Origin: a virus
Direction: 5' to 3' (one strand)
IMG/VR virus record: IMGVR_UViG_3300035181_001867
Location: 1-64,000 of that record
Length of the DNA stretch: 64,000 nucleotides
Shown: positions 1-9,165 of the stretch, in pieces
Layout: the number at the start of each line of letters is the position of its first letter
How positions within the stretch are numbered: position 1 is the first letter of the stretch
Made by a program: the position numbers and the translations under genes
The notes under the pieces: generated by a model
The model's input: the letters and a program-made list of their open reading frames with translations, nothing else
What the model was told of the DNA's origin: nothing
The model's database searches: none

Positions 1-1
1 A

Positions 2-352
2 CAGACTGGTGTTGAAGTGCTAATCAAAACAGATAAGTTCCTCGCTGTGAGGTTACTGACACACGAAGCAGCATGCTATTATGCATCAGGTACAAAATGG
101 TGTACTGTAAATAAAAGCAACTTCGATTATTATTCTAAAAATGATCCACTCTTCGTGATTATAATAGCAGAGAAGGACGCTCAGGGTCGACAACGTAAAT
201 TTCAATTTCATTACGAATCAGGACAGCTAATGAACGAACGAGACCAAGAAATCACCAAGACAGAAATAAAACTTCTTTCATCATATCCAGAATGGAGTAA
301 GTTCCTAGAAAAAATAATTAAAGACAAATATATGAGCATGTCACAGAAGTGA
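2..352 (+). CDS. Partial gene with TxWCT motif, 5' end outside window
   Basis: The frame stays open to the left edge (Q-T-G-V-E is read before the GTG at 17), so this is the C-terminal end of a longer gene and GTG 17 is probably not its start. The visible part holds THEAACYYASGTKWCT, then a beta-rich stretch and a lysine-rich end. From memory, proteins with this TxWCT core recur in large phages, often beside repeat proteins like those downstream; I know of no proven function. Its TGA lies six bases before the first array member, so the two are probably cotranscribed. It may share the MKLRDLFEA leader of its neighbours, but that part lies outside the window. Confidence 0.75.
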   Translation, partial: QTGVEVLIKTDKFLAVRLLTHEAACYYASGTKWCTVNKSNFDYYSKNDPLFVIIIAEKDAQGRQRKFQFHYESGQLMNERDQEITKTEIKLLSSYPEWSKFLEKIIKDKYMSMSQK

Positions 353-358
353 ATCAAA

Positions 359-979
359 ATGAAATTGCGCGACTTATTCGAAGCAATGGATTTATACAAA
401 TATCATTCAAACCCAGAGAAGTTACATGGATATGATAAAAAACACATAGCTACGCCTGAGATGGCTTTTAGAGCATTAAAAGGTGGAAAATTAAACGCAC
501 AACAGAAAAAAGAAGCAGAGTCTGTTGTTGCAACAGATCCACAGTGGGCTTATTGGTATGCTCATTATGTCATTAAGGGAAGATGGCCTAAAGCGGAACC
601 TGTTATTGCAAAAGATCTACTGTGGGTTCATGCGTATGCTCGTGATGTCATCAAAGGAAGATGGCCTGAAGCAGAACCTGCTATTGCAAAAAAAGCATAT
701 TGGGCTTATGCGTATGCTCTCAATGTCATCAAAGGAAGGTTTCCTAAAGGAGAACCTGCTATTGCAAAAGATCCAGAGTATGCTTGTGGGTATGCTCGTT
801 ATGTCATTAAAGGAAGATGGCCTGAAGCAGAACCTGCTATTGCAAAAAAAGCATATTGGGCTTATGCGTATGCTCGTCATGTCATCAAAGGAAGGTTTCC
901 TAAAGGAGAACCTGCTATTGCAAAAGATCCACAGTGGGCTAACAAATACAACGAATTTATTAAAGGACTTTCAAAATGA
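359..979 (+). CDS. Array paralogue 1 (5 repeats)
   Basis: 206 residues. This is the only member whose start does not overlap a preceding stop: it begins six bases after the upstream TGA, and no strong Shine-Dalgarno is visible. The head has HGYDKKHIATPEMAF. Repeat 2 departs from consensus (DLLWVHAYA). Repeats 3 and 5 both carry KKAYWAYAYA followed by RFPKG, a pairing seen again in paralogue 6, which suggests sequence exchange within the array. It ends NKYNEFIKGLSK. Confidence 0.9.
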   Translation: MKLRDLFEAMDLYKYHSNPEKLHGYDKKHIATPEMAFRALKGGKLNAQQKKEAESVVATDPQWAYWYAHYVIKGRWPKAEPVIAKDLLWVHAYARDVIKGRWPEAEPAIAKKAYWAYAYALNVIKGRFPKGEPAIAKDPEYACGYARYVIKGRWPEAEPAIAKKAYWAYAYARHVIKGRFPKGEPAIAKDPQWANKYNEFIKGLSK

Positions 980-1674
980 AATTACGTGACTTATTTGAAG
1001 CAATGGACTTATACAAATATCACTCGAATCCAGAGACGTTACCTGGATATGATAAAAAGCACATAATTACTCTTGAGATGGCCTATGAGGCACTAAAGAG
1101 TGGAAAACTAAACGCACAACAGAAAAAAGAAGCGGAGTCTGTTATTGCAACAGATCCACGATGGGCTTATAGGTATGCTCGTTATGTCATCAAAGGAAGA
1201 TGGCCTAAAGTAGAACCTGTTATTGCAGAAGATTCAGAGTGGGCTTATAGTTATGCTCGTTATGTCATCAAAGGAAGATGGCCTAAAGCAGAACCTGTTA
1301 TTGCAAAAGATCCAGAGTGGGCTTGTTGGTATGCTCATCATGTCATTAAAGGAAGATGGACTAAAGCAGAACCTGTTATTGCAAAAGATCCAGAATGGGC
1401 TTGGTTGTATGCTCGTCATGTCATTAAAGGAAGATGGCCTGAAGGAGAACCTGCTATTGTAAAAGATCTACAGTCGGCTTCATATTATGCTTATTATGTC
1501 ATTAAAGAAAGATTTCCTGAAGCAGAACCTGCTATTGCAAAAGATCCAAAGTGGGCTTATGTGTATGCTCGTCATGTCATTAAAGGAAGATGGCCTGAAG
1601 GAGAACCTGCTATTGCAAAAGATCCAGAATGGGCTAACAAATACAACGAATTCATCAAAGGACTTTCGAAATGA
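976..1674 (+). CDS. Array paralogue 2 (6 repeats)
   Basis: 232 residues. The head carries ETLPGYDKKHI in place of the usual EKLHGYDKKHM, a variant shared only with paralogue 11, and ITLEMAY in place of ATPEMAY. Repeats are almost all of the RWP type, with one RWTKA and one ERFPEA unit. Repeat 2 starts AEDSEW, a rare change of the basic K of AKDP. It starts at ATGA over the stop of paralogue 1. Confidence 0.9.
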   Translation: MKLRDLFEAMDLYKYHSNPETLPGYDKKHIITLEMAYEALKSGKLNAQQKKEAESVIATDPRWAYRYARYVIKGRWPKVEPVIAEDSEWAYSYARYVIKGRWPKAEPVIAKDPEWACWYAHHVIKGRWTKAEPVIAKDPEWAWLYARHVIKGRWPEGEPAIVKDLQSASYYAYYVIKERFPEAEPAIAKDPKWAYVYARHVIKGRWPEGEPAIAKDPEWANKYNEFIKGLSK

Positions 1675-2525
1675 AACTACGCGACTTATTCGAAGCAATG
1701 GATTTATACAAATATCACTCGAATCCAAAAAAATTGCATGGGTTTGATAAAAAACACATGGCTACTCCTGAGATGGCTTTTGAAGCATTAAAAGGTGGAA
1801 AATTAAACGCACAACAGAGAAAAGAAGCAGAATCTGTTGTTGCAACAGATCCAGAGTTGGTTTACATTTATGCTCGTGATGTCATCAAAGGAAGATGGCC
1901 TGAAGGAGAATCTGTCTTTGCAAAAGTTCCAGAGTGGGCTTATAGGTATGCTCGTTATGTCATCAAAGGAAGATGGCCTAAAACAGAACCTGTTATTGCA
2001 AAAGATCCAAAGTGGGCTTATATTTATGCTCGTGATGTCATCAAGGGAAGATGGCCTAAAGCAGAACCTGTTATTGCAAAAGATCCACGGATGGCTTATA
2101 TGTACGCTCACGATGTCGTCGAAGGAAGATGGCCTGAAGGAGAACCTGCTATTGTAAAAGATCTAGAGTGGGCTTATGAGTATGCTTGTTATGTCATCAA
2201 AGGAAGATGGCCTGGAGCAGAACCTGCTATTGCAAAAGATCCACGGTGGGCTTTACATTATGCTCGTTCTGTAATTAAAGGAAGATGGACTGAAGGAGAA
2301 CCTGCTATTGCAAAAGAGTCAGGGTCAGCATATTGGTATGCTCGTGATGTCATCAAAGGAAGATTTCCTGAAGGAGAACCTGTTATTGCAAAACATCCAG
2401 AGTATGCTTATTGGTATGCTCGTGATGTCATCAAAGGAAGATTTCCTGAAGGAGAACCTGTTATTGCAAAACATCCAGAGTATGCTAAATATTATAAACA
2501 ATACATCAAAGGAATTTCAAAATGA
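1671..2525 (+). CDS. Array paralogue 3 (8 repeats)
   Basis: 284 residues. The head has HGFDKKHM and AFEALKGGKLN. The region at 2331-2486 consists of two identical 78-base copies carrying HPEYAYWYA-type units, the mark of a recent in-frame duplication. It ends KYYKQYIKGISK, a tail type shared with paralogue 16 (which has KELSK). Confidence 0.9.
   Translation: MKLRDLFEAMDLYKYHSNPKKLHGFDKKHMATPEMAFEALKGGKLNAQQRKEAESVVATDPELVYIYARDVIKGRWPEGESVFAKVPEWAYRYARYVIKGRWPKTEPVIAKDPKWAYIYARDVIKGRWPKAEPVIAKDPRMAYMYAHDVVEGRWPEGEPAIVKDLEWAYEYACYVIKGRWPGAEPAIAKDPRWALHYARSVIKGRWTEGEPAIAKESGSAYWYARDVIKGRFPEGEPVIAKHPEYAYWYARDVIKGRFPEGEPVIAKHPEYAKYYKQYIKGISK
2331..2486 (+). repeat. Two identical 78-base units in tandem
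   Basis: Copies at 2331-2408 and 2409-2486 match base for base by eye, so the array gained a unit here recently without breaking the frame. Confidence 0.85.
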
Positions 2526-3298
2526 AACTACGTGACTTATTCGAAGCGATGGATTTATACAAATATCATTCAAACCCAGAAAAATTGCATGGGTTTGATA
2601 AAAAGCACATGGCTACGCCTGAGATGGCTTTTAAAGCACTAAAGAGTAGAAAATTAAACGCACAACAAAAGAAAGAAGCAGAATCTGTTATTGTAACAGA
2701 TCCAGAGTATGCTCATTGGTATGCTCGTTCTGTCATCAAAAGAAGATGGCCTGAAGCAGAACCTGTTATTGCAAAAGATCCAGAGTTGGCTTATTGGTAT
2801 GCTCGCGATGCCATCAAAGGAAGATGGCCTGAAGCAGAACCTGTTATTGCAAAAGATCCACGGTTGGCTTATTGGTATGCTCGTGATGTCATCAAAGGAA
2901 GATGGCCTAAAGGAGAACCTGCTATTGCAACAGGTCCACAGTGGGCTTATGAGTATGCTCGTAATATCATCAAAGGAAGATGGCCTAAAGGAGAACCTGC
3001 TATTGCAAAAGATCCAGATTGGGCTTATGGTTATGCTCGTGATGTCATCAAAGGAAGATGGTCTGAAGGAGAACCTGTTATTGCAAAAAAAGCAGATTGG
3101 GCTTTATACTATGCTCGTTCTGTCATTAAAGGAAGATGGCCTGAAGGAGAACCTGCTATTGCAAAAGATCCACGGTGGGCTTATGAGTATGCTCGTGATG
3201 TCATCAAAGGAAGATTTCCTGAAGCAGAACCTGTTATTGCAAAAGACCCAACATATGCTAAACAGTATAACCAATTCATCAAAGGAATTTCAAAATGA
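2522..3298 (+). CDS. Array paralogue 4 (7 repeats)
   Basis: 258 residues. The head has AFKALKSRKLN, with R where nearly all siblings have G. The first unit starts VTDPEYAHWYA and contains IKRRWPEA. All units are of the W type (RWP or RWS) except the last, which is RFPEA. It ends DPTYAKQYNQFIKGISK, a tail that looks like a hybrid of the PTYAKRYKQ and KYNEF tails used elsewhere. Confidence 0.9.
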   Translation: MKLRDLFEAMDLYKYHSNPEKLHGFDKKHMATPEMAFKALKSRKLNAQQKKEAESVIVTDPEYAHWYARSVIKRRWPEAEPVIAKDPELAYWYARDAIKGRWPEAEPVIAKDPRLAYWYARDVIKGRWPKGEPAIATGPQWAYEYARNIIKGRWPKGEPAIAKDPDWAYGYARDVIKGRWSEGEPVIAKKADWALYYARSVIKGRWPEGEPAIAKDPRWAYEYARDVIKGRFPEAEPVIAKDPTYAKQYNQFIKGISK

Positions 3299-4068
3299 AA
3301 TTACGTGACTTATTTGAAGCAATGGATTTATACAAATACCACTCAAATCCAGAAAAATTGCATGGATATGATAAAAAACACATGGCTACGCCTGAGATGG
3401 CCTATGGGGCACTAGAGAGTGGAAAACTGAATGCACAACAAAAGAAAGAAGCAGAATCTGTTGTTGCAACAGATCCACGGTGGGCTTATGAGTATGCTTG
3501 TAATGTCATCAAAGGAAGATGGCCTGAAGCAGAACCTGTTATTGCAAAAGATCCAAAGTGGGCTTATGAGTATCATTATGTCATCAAAGGAAGATGGCCT
3601 GAAGGAGAACCTGCTATTGCAAAAGATCCAAAGTATGCTTATTGGTATGCTCGTGGTGTCATCAAAGGAAGATGGCCTGAAGGAGAACCTGCTATTGCAA
3701 AAAATCCACAGTGGGCTTATGAGTATGCTGAAGATGTCATTAAAGAAAGATTTCCTAAAGGAGAATATGTCTTTGCAAAAGATCCAGAGTTGGCTTATTT
3801 GTATGCTCATAATGTTATCAAAGGAAGGTTTCCTAAAGGAGAACCTGCTATTGCAAAAGTTCCAGAGTATGCTTATGCGTATGCTCGTTATGTCATCAAA
3901 GGAAGATGGCATGAAGCAGAACCTGTTATTGCAAAAAATCCAGAGTTGGCTTTTTTGTATGTTCGTGATGTCATCAAAGGAAGATGGCCTGAAGGAGAAC
4001 CTGCTATTGCAAAAGATCCACAGTGGGCTAAAAAATACAACGAATTCATCAAAGGACTTTCGAAATGA
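3295..4068 (+). CDS. Array paralogue 5 (7 repeats, one a residue short)
   Basis: 257 residues, the only intact member off the 26-residue ladder. Repeat 2 reads WAYEYHYVIKG, lacking one codon against the sibling pattern WAYEYAHYVIKG, so a single-codon deletion (GCT) is likely. The head has AYGALESGKLN. Units mix RWPEG, ERFPKG and RWHEA; the fourth leads into an unusual GEYVFAKDPE junction. Confidence 0.9.
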   Translation: MKLRDLFEAMDLYKYHSNPEKLHGYDKKHMATPEMAYGALESGKLNAQQKKEAESVVATDPRWAYEYACNVIKGRWPEAEPVIAKDPKWAYEYHYVIKGRWPEGEPAIAKDPKYAYWYARGVIKGRWPEGEPAIAKNPQWAYEYAEDVIKERFPKGEYVFAKDPELAYLYAHNVIKGRFPKGEPAIAKVPEYAYAYARYVIKGRWHEAEPVIAKNPELAFLYVRDVIKGRWPEGEPAIAKDPQWAKKYNEFIKGLSK

Positions 4069-5153
4069 AACTACGTGACTTATTCGAAGCAATGGATTTA
4101 TACAAATACCACTCGAATCCAGAAAAATTGCATGGGTTTGATAAAAAACACATGGCTACTCCTGAGATGGCCTATGAGGCACTAAAGAGTGGAAAATTAA
4201 ATGCACAACAAAAGAAAGAAGCAGAATCTGTTGTTGCAACAGATACAACGTGGGCTTATAGGTATGCTCGTAATGTCATCAAAGGAAGATGGCCTAAAGC
4301 AGAATCTGTCATTGCAAAAGTTCCAGAGTTGGCTTATGAGTATGCTACAGATGTCATCAAAGGAAGGTTTACTAAAGGAGAACCTGTTATTGCAAAAGAT
4401 CCAAAGTGGGCTTATGCGTATGCTCGTAATTTCATCAAAGGAAGATGGCCTGAAGGAGAACCCGCTATTGCAAAAAAAGCAGATTGGGCTTATACGTATG
4501 CTCATGATTTCATTAAAGGAAGGTTTCCTAAAGGAGAACCTGCTATTGCAAAAGATCCACATTGGGCTTGTGAGTATGCTCGTTATGTCATCAAAGGAAG
4601 ATGGCCTGAAGTAGAACATGTTATTGCAAAAGATCCAGGTTGGGCTTATATGTATGCTCGTGATTTCATTAAAGGAAGATGGCCTGAAGGAGAACCTGCT
4701 ATTGCAAAAAAAGCATATTGGGCTTATGCGTATGCTCTCAATGTCATCAAAGGAAGGTTTCCTAAAGGAGAACCTGTTATTGCAAAAGATCCAGAGTTGG
4801 CTTATGAGTATGCTCTCAATGTCATCAAAGGAAGGTTTCCTAAAGGAGAACCTGTTATTGCAAAAGATCCACAGTGGGCTTGTGTGTATGCTCATTATGT
4901 CATCAAAGGAAGATGGCCTGAAGGAGAACCTGTTATTGCAAAAAACCCACGGTGGGCTTATGAGTATGCTCGTTATGTCATCAAAGGAAGATGGTCTGAA
5001 GGAGAACCTGCTATTGTAAAACATCCAGAGTATGCTTATTGGTATGCTCGTCATGTCATTAAAGGAAGATGGCCTGAAGCAGAATCTGTTATTGCAAAAG
5101 ATCCAAGATGGACTAAAAAATACAACGAATTCATCAAAGGACTTTCGAAATGA
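4065..5153 (+). CDS. Array paralogue 6 (11 repeats, longest)
   Basis: 362 residues, with eleven units before the tail. Units 7 and 8 both carry YALNVIKGRFPKGEPVI, and unit 7 (KKAYWAYAYA) is shared with paralogue 1. Several units have DFIKG instead of DVIKG. Changes such as WAYEYATDV and RFTKG are unique to this copy. The tail is RWTKKYNEFIKGLSK. Its length shows how far the unit number can grow without loss of frame. Confidence 0.9.
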   Translation: MKLRDLFEAMDLYKYHSNPEKLHGFDKKHMATPEMAYEALKSGKLNAQQKKEAESVVATDTTWAYRYARNVIKGRWPKAESVIAKVPELAYEYATDVIKGRFTKGEPVIAKDPKWAYAYARNFIKGRWPEGEPAIAKKADWAYTYAHDFIKGRFPKGEPAIAKDPHWACEYARYVIKGRWPEVEHVIAKDPGWAYMYARDFIKGRWPEGEPAIAKKAYWAYAYALNVIKGRFPKGEPVIAKDPELAYEYALNVIKGRFPKGEPVIAKDPQWACVYAHYVIKGRWPEGEPVIAKNPRWAYEYARYVIKGRWSEGEPAIVKHPEYAYWYARHVIKGRWPEAESVIAKDPRWTKKYNEFIKGLSK

Positions 5154-6004
5154 AACTACGTGACTTATTCGAAGCAATGGATTTATACAAATATCACTCG
5201 AATCCAGAGAAATTGCATGGGTTTGATAAAAAACACATGGCTACTCCTGAGATGGCTTTTGAAGCATTAAAAGGTGGAAAATTAAATGCACAACAGAAAA
5301 AAGAAGCAGAATCTGTTGTTGCAAAAGATCCAAGATGGGCTTATGAGTACGCTCGTGATTTCATCAAAGGAAGGTTTCCTAAAGGAGAACCTGTTATTGC
5401 AAAAGATCTAGAGTTGGCTTATTGGTATGCTCGTGATGTCATCAAAGGAAGATGGCCTGAAGGAGAATCTGTCTTTGCAAAAGTTCCAGAGTCGGCTTAT
5501 TGGTACGCTCGTGATGTCATCAAAGAAAGATGGCCTGAAGCAGAACCTGCTATTGCAAAAGTTCCAGGGTATGCTTATAGTTATGCTCGTGATGTCATTA
5601 AAGGAAGATGGCCTAAAGGAGAACCTGCTATTGCAACAGATCCACAGTGGGCTTCATATTACGCTCATTTTGTCATCAAAGAAAGATTTCCTAAAGGAGA
5701 ACCTGCTATTGCAAAAGATCCAGAACGGGCTTTTTTGTATGCTCGTGATGTCATCAAAGGAAGATGGCCTGAAGCAGAACCTGCTATTGCAAAAAAAGCA
5801 GATTGGGCTTATACGTATGCTCGTGATTTCATTAAAGGAAGATGGCCTGAAGCAGAACCTGTTATTGCAAAAGATCCACGTTGGGCTTATTGGTATGCTC
5901 ATAATGTCATCAGGGGAAGATTTCCTGAAGCAGAATCTGTTATTGCAAAACATCCAAAGTGGGCTAAAAAATACAACGAATTTATTAAAGGAATTTCAAA
6001 ATGA
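5150..6004 (+). CDS. Array paralogue 7 (8 repeats)
   Basis: 284 residues. The first unit begins AKDPRW rather than ATDPRW. Units 3 and 4 begin AKVPES and AKVPGY, the V-P variant of K-D-P. The protein mixes W and F units, with one DVIRGRFPEA. It ends KKYNEFIKGISK, so the ribosome-binding stretch for the next gene is AAAGGAATTTCAAA. Confidence 0.9.
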   Translation: MKLRDLFEAMDLYKYHSNPEKLHGFDKKHMATPEMAFEALKGGKLNAQQKKEAESVVAKDPRWAYEYARDFIKGRFPKGEPVIAKDLELAYWYARDVIKGRWPEGESVFAKVPESAYWYARDVIKERWPEAEPAIAKVPGYAYSYARDVIKGRWPKGEPAIATDPQWASYYAHFVIKERFPKGEPAIAKDPERAFLYARDVIKGRWPEAEPAIAKKADWAYTYARDFIKGRWPEAEPVIAKDPRWAYWYAHNVIRGRFPEAESVIAKHPKWAKKYNEFIKGISK

Positions 6005-6621
6005 AATTACGTGACTTATTCGAAGCAATGGATTTATACAAATATCATTCAAACCCAGAAAAATTGCATGGGTTTGATAAAAAGCACATGGCTACTCCTG
6101 AGATGGCTTATGAGGCACTAGAGAGTGGAAAACTGAATGCACAACAGAAAAAAGAAGCAGAGTCTGTTGTTGCAACAGATCCACAGTGGGCTTATGAGTA
6201 TGCTCAACGAGTCATCAAAGAAAGATTTCCTAAAGGAGAATCTATCATTGCAAAACACCCAGAGTATGCTTATTGGTATGCTCATGGTGTCATTAAAGGA
6301 AGATGGCCTGAAGGAGAACCTGCTATTGCAAAAGATCCACAATGGGCTTCATATTATGCTCGTTATGTCATCGAAGAAAGATTTCCTAAAGGAGAATCTG
6401 TCATTGCAAAACACCCAGAGTATGCTTATGGGTATGCTCGTGATGTCATCAAAGGAAGATGGCCTGAAGGAGAACCTGCTATTGCAAAAGCTCCACGGTG
6501 GGCTTCATATTATGCTCGTCATGTCATCAAAGGAAGATGGCCTGAAGGAGAACCTGCTATTGCAAAAAACCTACAGTCGACTAAAAATTACAACGAATTT
6601 ATTAAAGGACTTTCGAAATGA
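6001..6621 (+). CDS. Array paralogue 8 (5 repeats)
   Basis: 206 residues. The head has AYEALESGKLN. Unit 1 has YAQRVIKERFPKGESII, and F-type ERFPKG units alternate with RWPEG units. The tail starts NLQSTKNYNEF, in which the usual W-A pair is S-T. Confidence 0.9.
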   Translation: MKLRDLFEAMDLYKYHSNPEKLHGFDKKHMATPEMAYEALESGKLNAQQKKEAESVVATDPQWAYEYAQRVIKERFPKGESIIAKHPEYAYWYAHGVIKGRWPEGEPAIAKDPQWASYYARYVIEERFPKGESVIAKHPEYAYGYARDVIKGRWPEGEPAIAKAPRWASYYARHVIKGRWPEGEPAIAKNLQSTKNYNEFIKGLSK

Positions 6622-7238
6622 AACTACGTGACTTATTCGAAGCAATGAATTTATACAAATACCACTCAAATCCAGAGAAGTTACATGGATATGATAAAAG
6701 GCACATGGTTTCTCCTGAGATGGCCTATGAGGCACTAAAGAGTGGAAAATTAAACGCACAACAGAAAAAAGAAGCAGAGTCTGTTATTGCAAAAGTTCCA
6801 GAGTTGGCTCATTATTATGCTCGTGATGTCACCGAAAGAAGATTTCCTAAAGGAGAACCTGCTATTGCAAAAAATCCACAGTGGGCTTGTTTGTATGCTC
6901 GTGATGTCATCAAAGGAAGATGGCCTGAAGCAGAACCTGTTATTGCAAAAGATCCAGGTTGGGCTTCATATTATGCTCGTGATGTCATCAAAGGAAGATT
7001 TTCTGAAGCAGAATCTGTTATTGCAAAATATCCAAAGTCGGCTTATTGGTATACTCATGATGTCATCAAAGGAAGATGGCCTAAAGCAGAACCTGTTATT
7101 GCAAAAGATCCAGAGTTTGCTTATGGGTATGCTCGTGATGTCATCAAAGGAAGATTTCCTGAAGCAGAACCTGTTATTGCAAAAGATCCAACATATGCTA
7201 AACGGTATAAACAAGACATCAAAGGACTTTCGAAATGA
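6618..7238 (+). CDS. Array paralogue 9 (5 repeats)
   Basis: 206 residues. The head reads LFEAMNLYKYH (N for D, as in paralogues 16 and 18), then KRHMVSPEMAY, unique in the array. Unit 1 has DVTERRFPKG. The tail is DPTYAKRYKQDIKGLSK, a distinct tail type also found in paralogues 18, 24 and the reconstructed 25. Confidence 0.9.
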   Translation: MKLRDLFEAMNLYKYHSNPEKLHGYDKRHMVSPEMAYEALKSGKLNAQQKKEAESVIAKVPELAHYYARDVTERRFPKGEPAIAKNPQWACLYARDVIKGRWPEAEPVIAKDPGWASYYARDVIKGRFSEAESVIAKYPKSAYWYTHDVIKGRWPKAEPVIAKDPEFAYGYARDVIKGRFPEAEPVIAKDPTYAKRYKQDIKGLSK

Positions 7239-7931
7239 AACTACGTGATCTATTCGAAGCAATGGATTTATACAAATACCACTCGAATCCAGAGAAGTTA
7301 CATGGATATGATAAAAAACACATGGCTACTCCACAGATGGCATATGAGGCACTAAAGAGTGGAAAACTGAATGCACAACAGAAAAAAGAAGCAGAATCTG
7401 TTGTTGCAAAAGATCCAGAATGGGCTTATGAGTATGCTCATTATGTCATTAAAGGAAGATGGCCTAAAGCAGAATCTGTTATTGCAAAAGATCCAGAATG
7501 GGCTTATTGGTATGCTCGTTATGTCATCAAAGGAAGATGGCCTGAAGTAGAACCTGTTATTGCAAAAGATCCACATTGGGCTTATAATTATGCTCGCGAT
7601 TTCATTAAAGGAAGATGGCCTGAAGGAGAACCTGCTATTGCAAAAGATCCACGGTGGGCTTATGAGTATGCTTATAATGTCATCAAAGGAAGATTTCCTG
7701 AAGCAGAATCTGTTATTGCAAAAAAAGCAAATTGGGCTTATATATGTTGATGATATCATCAAAGGAAAATGGCCTGAAGGAGAACCGGCTATTGCAAAAA
7801 ACCCACAGTATGCTTATTGGTATGCTCGTGATTTCATCGAAGGAAGATGGCCTGAAGGAGAACCTGCTATTGTAAAAGATCTAAGATGGGCTAAAAAATA
7901 CAACGAATTCATCAAAGGACTTTCAAAATGA
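7235..7931 (+). pseudogene. Array paralogue 10, frameshifted (6 repeats if restored)
   Basis: Translation from 7235 runs in the family pattern for 171 residues and stops at TGA 7748-7750. The family pattern then continues in another frame (VDDIIKGKWPEG onward) to a normal tail and TGA at 7931. The span is 697 bases; a 232-residue sibling has 699. The junction GGGCTTATATATGTTGATG matches paralogue 18 near 12668 if two G bases were lost after GGGCTTATA, so a 2-base deletion is likely. Decay, a switchable state or a sequencing error are all possible. Ribosomes that stop at 7750 would be 177 bases short of the next start, so translational coupling to paralogue 11 would be lost. Confidence 0.85.
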
Positions 7932-8548
7932 AATTACGTGATCTATTCGAAGCGATGGATTTATACAAATATCACTCGAATCCAGAGACGTTACCTGGAT
8001 ATGATAAAAAGCACATAGCTACGCCTGAGATGGCTTGTGGAGCATTAAAAGATGGAAAATTAAACGCACAACAGAAAAAAGAAGCAGAGTCTGTTGTTGC
8101 AAAAAACCCACAGTGGGCTTATTGGTATGCTTGTAATGTCATCAAAGAAAGATTTCCTAAAGGAGAACCTGCTATTGCAAAAGATCCAGAATGGGCTTTT
8201 TTGTATGCTCGTGATGTCATCAAAGAAAGATTTCCTGAAGCAGAACCTGTTATTGCAAAAGATCCACGTTGGGCTTATAATTATGCTGATGATATCATCA
8301 AAGGAAGATTTCCTAAAGGAGAACCTGCTATTGCAACAGATCCAACGCGGGCTTGTCCGTATGCTCGTGATGTCATCAGGGGAAGATGGCCTGAAGCAGA
8401 ACCTGTTATTGCAAAAGATCCAGGTTGGGCTTATTGGTATGCTCGTCATGTCATCAAAGGAAGATGGCCTGAAGCAGAACCTGTTATTGCAAAAGATCCA
8501 CAGTGGGCTAAGCCATACAACGAATTCATCAAAGGACTTTCAAAATGA
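7928..8548 (+). CDS. Array paralogue 11 (5 repeats)
   Basis: 206 residues. The head has ETLPGYDKKHI, as in paralogue 2, and ACGALKDGKLN. Unit 3 has YADDIIKGRF. Unit 4 begins ATDPTRACPYA, where the aromatic W of the unit is R and a proline enters the helix-like part. It ends KPYNEFIKGLSK. Confidence 0.9.
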   Translation: MKLRDLFEAMDLYKYHSNPETLPGYDKKHIATPEMACGALKDGKLNAQQKKEAESVVAKNPQWAYWYACNVIKERFPKGEPAIAKDPEWAFLYARDVIKERFPEAEPVIAKDPRWAYNYADDIIKGRFPKGEPAIATDPTRACPYARDVIRGRWPEAEPVIAKDPGWAYWYARHVIKGRWPEAEPVIAKDPQWAKPYNEFIKGLSK

Positions 8549-9165
8549 AATTACGTGATCTATTCGAAGCGATGGATTTATACAAATATCATTCAAATCC
8601 AGAGAAGTTACATGGATATGATAAAAAGCACATGGCTACTCCTGAGATGGCCTATGAGGCACTAAAGAGTGGAAAATTAAATGTACCACAGAAAAAAGAA
8701 GCAGAATCTGTTGTTGCAACAGATCCAAAGTTTGCTTATGAGTATGCTCGTAATGTCATCAAAGGAAGGTTTCCTAAAGGAGAACCTATTATTGCAAAAG
8801 ATCCAGAGTTGGCTTATGAGTATGCTATAGATGTCATTGGAGAAAGATTTCCTAAAGGAGAATCTGTCATTGCAAAAGATCCAGAGTGGGCTTGTTTGTA
8901 TGCTCGTAATGTTATCGAAGGAAGGTTTCCTAAAGGAGAACCTGCTATTGCAAAAAAAGCAGATTGGGCTTATGTGTATGCTCAACAAGTCATCAAAGAA
9001 AGATTTCCTAAAGGAGAATCTGTCATTGCAAAAGATCCACAGTGGGCTTATACGTATGCTCGTTATGTCATTAAAGGAAGATTTCCTGAAGCAGAATCTG
9101 CTATTGCAAAAGATCCACACCTGGCTAAAAATTACAACGAATTCATCAAAGGACTTTCGAAATGA
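8545..9165 (+). CDS. Array paralogue 12 (5 repeats, all F type)
   Basis: 206 residues. The head has KLNVPQKKEAE in place of KLNAQQKKEAE. Every unit is of the RFP type (four FPKG, one FPEA), unlike most siblings. Unit 2 has YAIDVIGERFPKG and unit 4 YAQQVIKERFPKG. The tail is DPHLAKNYNEFIKGLSK, close to that of paralogue 15. Confidence 0.9.
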   Translation: MKLRDLFEAMDLYKYHSNPEKLHGYDKKHMATPEMAYEALKSGKLNVPQKKEAESVVATDPKFAYEYARNVIKGRFPKGEPIIAKDPELAYEYAIDVIGERFPKGESVIAKDPEWACLYARNVIEGRFPKGEPAIAKKADWAYVYAQQVIKERFPKGESVIAKDPQWAYTYARYVIKGRFPEAESAIAKDPHLAKNYNEFIKGLSK

